Part shown: piece by piece, positions 30,809 through 31,437 of the stretch
How the letters are laid out: each line of letters opens with the position of its first letter
Numbering within the stretch: the stretch's first letter is position 1
Source of the DNA: Oscillospiraceae bacterium
Lineage (GTDB): Bacteria > Bacillota > Clostridia > Oscillospirales > Oscillospiraceae
Direction of reading: 5' to 3'
DNA length: 31,437 nucleotides
Assembly (NCBI GenBank): GCA_016302405.1
Contig: JAEDNR010000012.1
Location: forward strand, 1 to 31,437
Made by a program: the position numbers and the translations under genes
Notes under the pieces: model-generated
Databases searched by the model: none
What the model was told of the DNA's origin: nothing
The model's input: only the letters and a program-made list of their open reading frames with translations

Positions 30809-31437
30809 ATGAATCAATCCAGAACCCATACCTGTGGGGAGCTTCGTCTTTCCGACGCGGGCAAGAAGGTCACCATTGTCGGCTGGCTGGAAAATGTCCG
30901 TGAGGTGGGCGCGAACTTTGCTTTCCTGGTCCTGCGGGACTTCTACGGCACCACCCAGGTGGTGGTGGAAACTGCCGACATGATGCGCGTTGTCAAGGAC
31001 ATCAATAAGGAGTCCACCATTTCCGTTACCGGCACCGTCCGGGAGCGGGAGAGCAAGAACAAAAAGCTCCCCACCGGCGATATTGAGGTGGTGCCGGAAA
31101 CCATCGAAGTGCTGGGCAAGTGCGTCCACAGCCAGCTCCCCTTTGAGATCAACAAATCCAAGGACGCGGACGAGAACACCCGGCTCAAGTACCGCTTCCT
31201 GGACCTGCGCAACCCCGCCGTCAAGTCCAACATCGTGCTGCGCTGCCAGGTGGTGGCGGAGCTGCGGCGGCTGATGACGGAAAAGGGCTTCCTGGAGATC
31301 ACCACCCCCATCCTCACCGCCTCCTCCCCCGAGGGCGCCCGGGACTATCTGGTTCCCGCCCGGAACCACCCCGGCAAGTTCTACGCCCTGCCCCAGGCTC
31401 CCCAGCAGTTCAAGCAGCTGCTGATGACCTCCGGCTT
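30809..31437 (+). CDS. aspS: Aspartyl-tRNA synthetase, N-terminal part (cut by the window end)
   Basis: The first 209 residues are present. The N-terminal anticodon-binding OB fold covers about 1-105 (RTHTCGELRLSDAGKKVTIV, GWLENVREVGANFAFLVLRD with F-Y-G-x-T-Q-V). Then LPFEINKSKDADENTRLKYR and FLDLRNPAVKSN lead into class II motif 2 territory, TASSPEGARDYLVPARNHPG and YALPQAPQQFKQLLM, diagnostic for bacterial AspRS rather than AsnRS. It charges tRNA-Asp (or tRNA-Asp and tRNA-Asn in the non-discriminating type); which one cannot be told from this part. The ATG has AAGAGAGG upstream. Full length would be near 590 residues. Confidence 0.95.
   Translation, partial: MNQSRTHTCGELRLSDAGKKVTIVGWLENVREVGANFAFLVLRDFYGTTQVVVETADMMRVVKDINKESTISVTGTVRERESKNKKLPTGDIEVVPETIEVLGKCVHSQLPFEINKSKDADENTRLKYRFLDLRNPAVKSNIVLRCQVVAELRRLMTEKGFLEITTPILTASSPEGARDYLVPARNHPGKFYALPQAPQQFKQLLMTSG

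Overview
The window looks like a chromosomal segment of a GC-rich Clostridia bacterium, most likely Oscillospiraceae (Clostridium cluster IV). This is inferred from strong AGGAGG-type ribosome binding sites, the gene families present (rpsF-ssb-rpsR, a YerC-type TrpR relative, a PdaA-like deacetylase, two VanR/PhoP-type two-component systems, a UMF1-family transporter), many ATGA start/stop overlaps, and abundant hairpin-rich intergenic repeats. No species can be named from the sequence. About 29 genes are supported, the last one cut by the window edge. I found no tRNA, rRNA, CRISPR array, transposase or prophage.

Layout. 1-4.7 kb, minus strand: a blaI-blaR1 antibiotic-sensing pair. It is followed by a membrane-anchored protein and a lipoprotein that sit behind a second perfect BlaI-type operator, with no beta-lactamase in the window. 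4.9-8.0 kb: a response regulator and a histidine kinase with a very tryptophan-rich cytoplasmic segment. 8.4-11.0 kb: a cytoplasmic ParB-like/BMP fusion protein overlapping a metallophosphoesterase gene. 11.3-14.4 kb: a DUF2461-like gene, then dapA-dapB-dapF for lysine and meso-diaminopimelate synthesis. 14.7-16.6 kb: a small SHOCT-domain protein, then rpsF-ssb-rpsR. 17.2-21.4 kb: a second two-component system with an overlapping third gene for a membrane-anchored protein, then a secreted Ig/transglutaminase-like lipoprotein whose upstream region carries the same 11-bp-spaced direct repeat as the regulator's own promoter. 21.7-23.5 kb: a truncated, motif-degenerate adenylation-domain protein and a small lipoprotein. 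24.1-26.6 kb: an amino-acid ABC transporter operon ending in a TrpR/YerC-like regulator, with an inverted repeat over its promoter. 26.9-30.3 kb: a polysaccharide deacetylase (minus strand), a zinc-dependent phospholipase C-like protein and a UMF1-family transporter. From 30.8 kb: the start of aspS.

A striking feature is the intergenic space. At least eight elements (three A, four B, one E) begin with AAATTGGAATTT, or a variant with one extra G or A or a shortened arm; all but one also end in its complement, AAATTCCAATTT. Between these shared ends lie three unrelated hairpin-rich interiors: A, 165 bp in all three copies; B, 222-232 bp when complete; and E, about 207 bp. A pair of about 167-bp long-palindrome elements (D) and a 171-bp nested inverted repeat (C) are further families. 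They look like non-autonomous, possibly mobile, structured elements that share end sequences while exchanging interiors.

Most functions are assigned from remembered family motifs read in the translations. No database search was possible.
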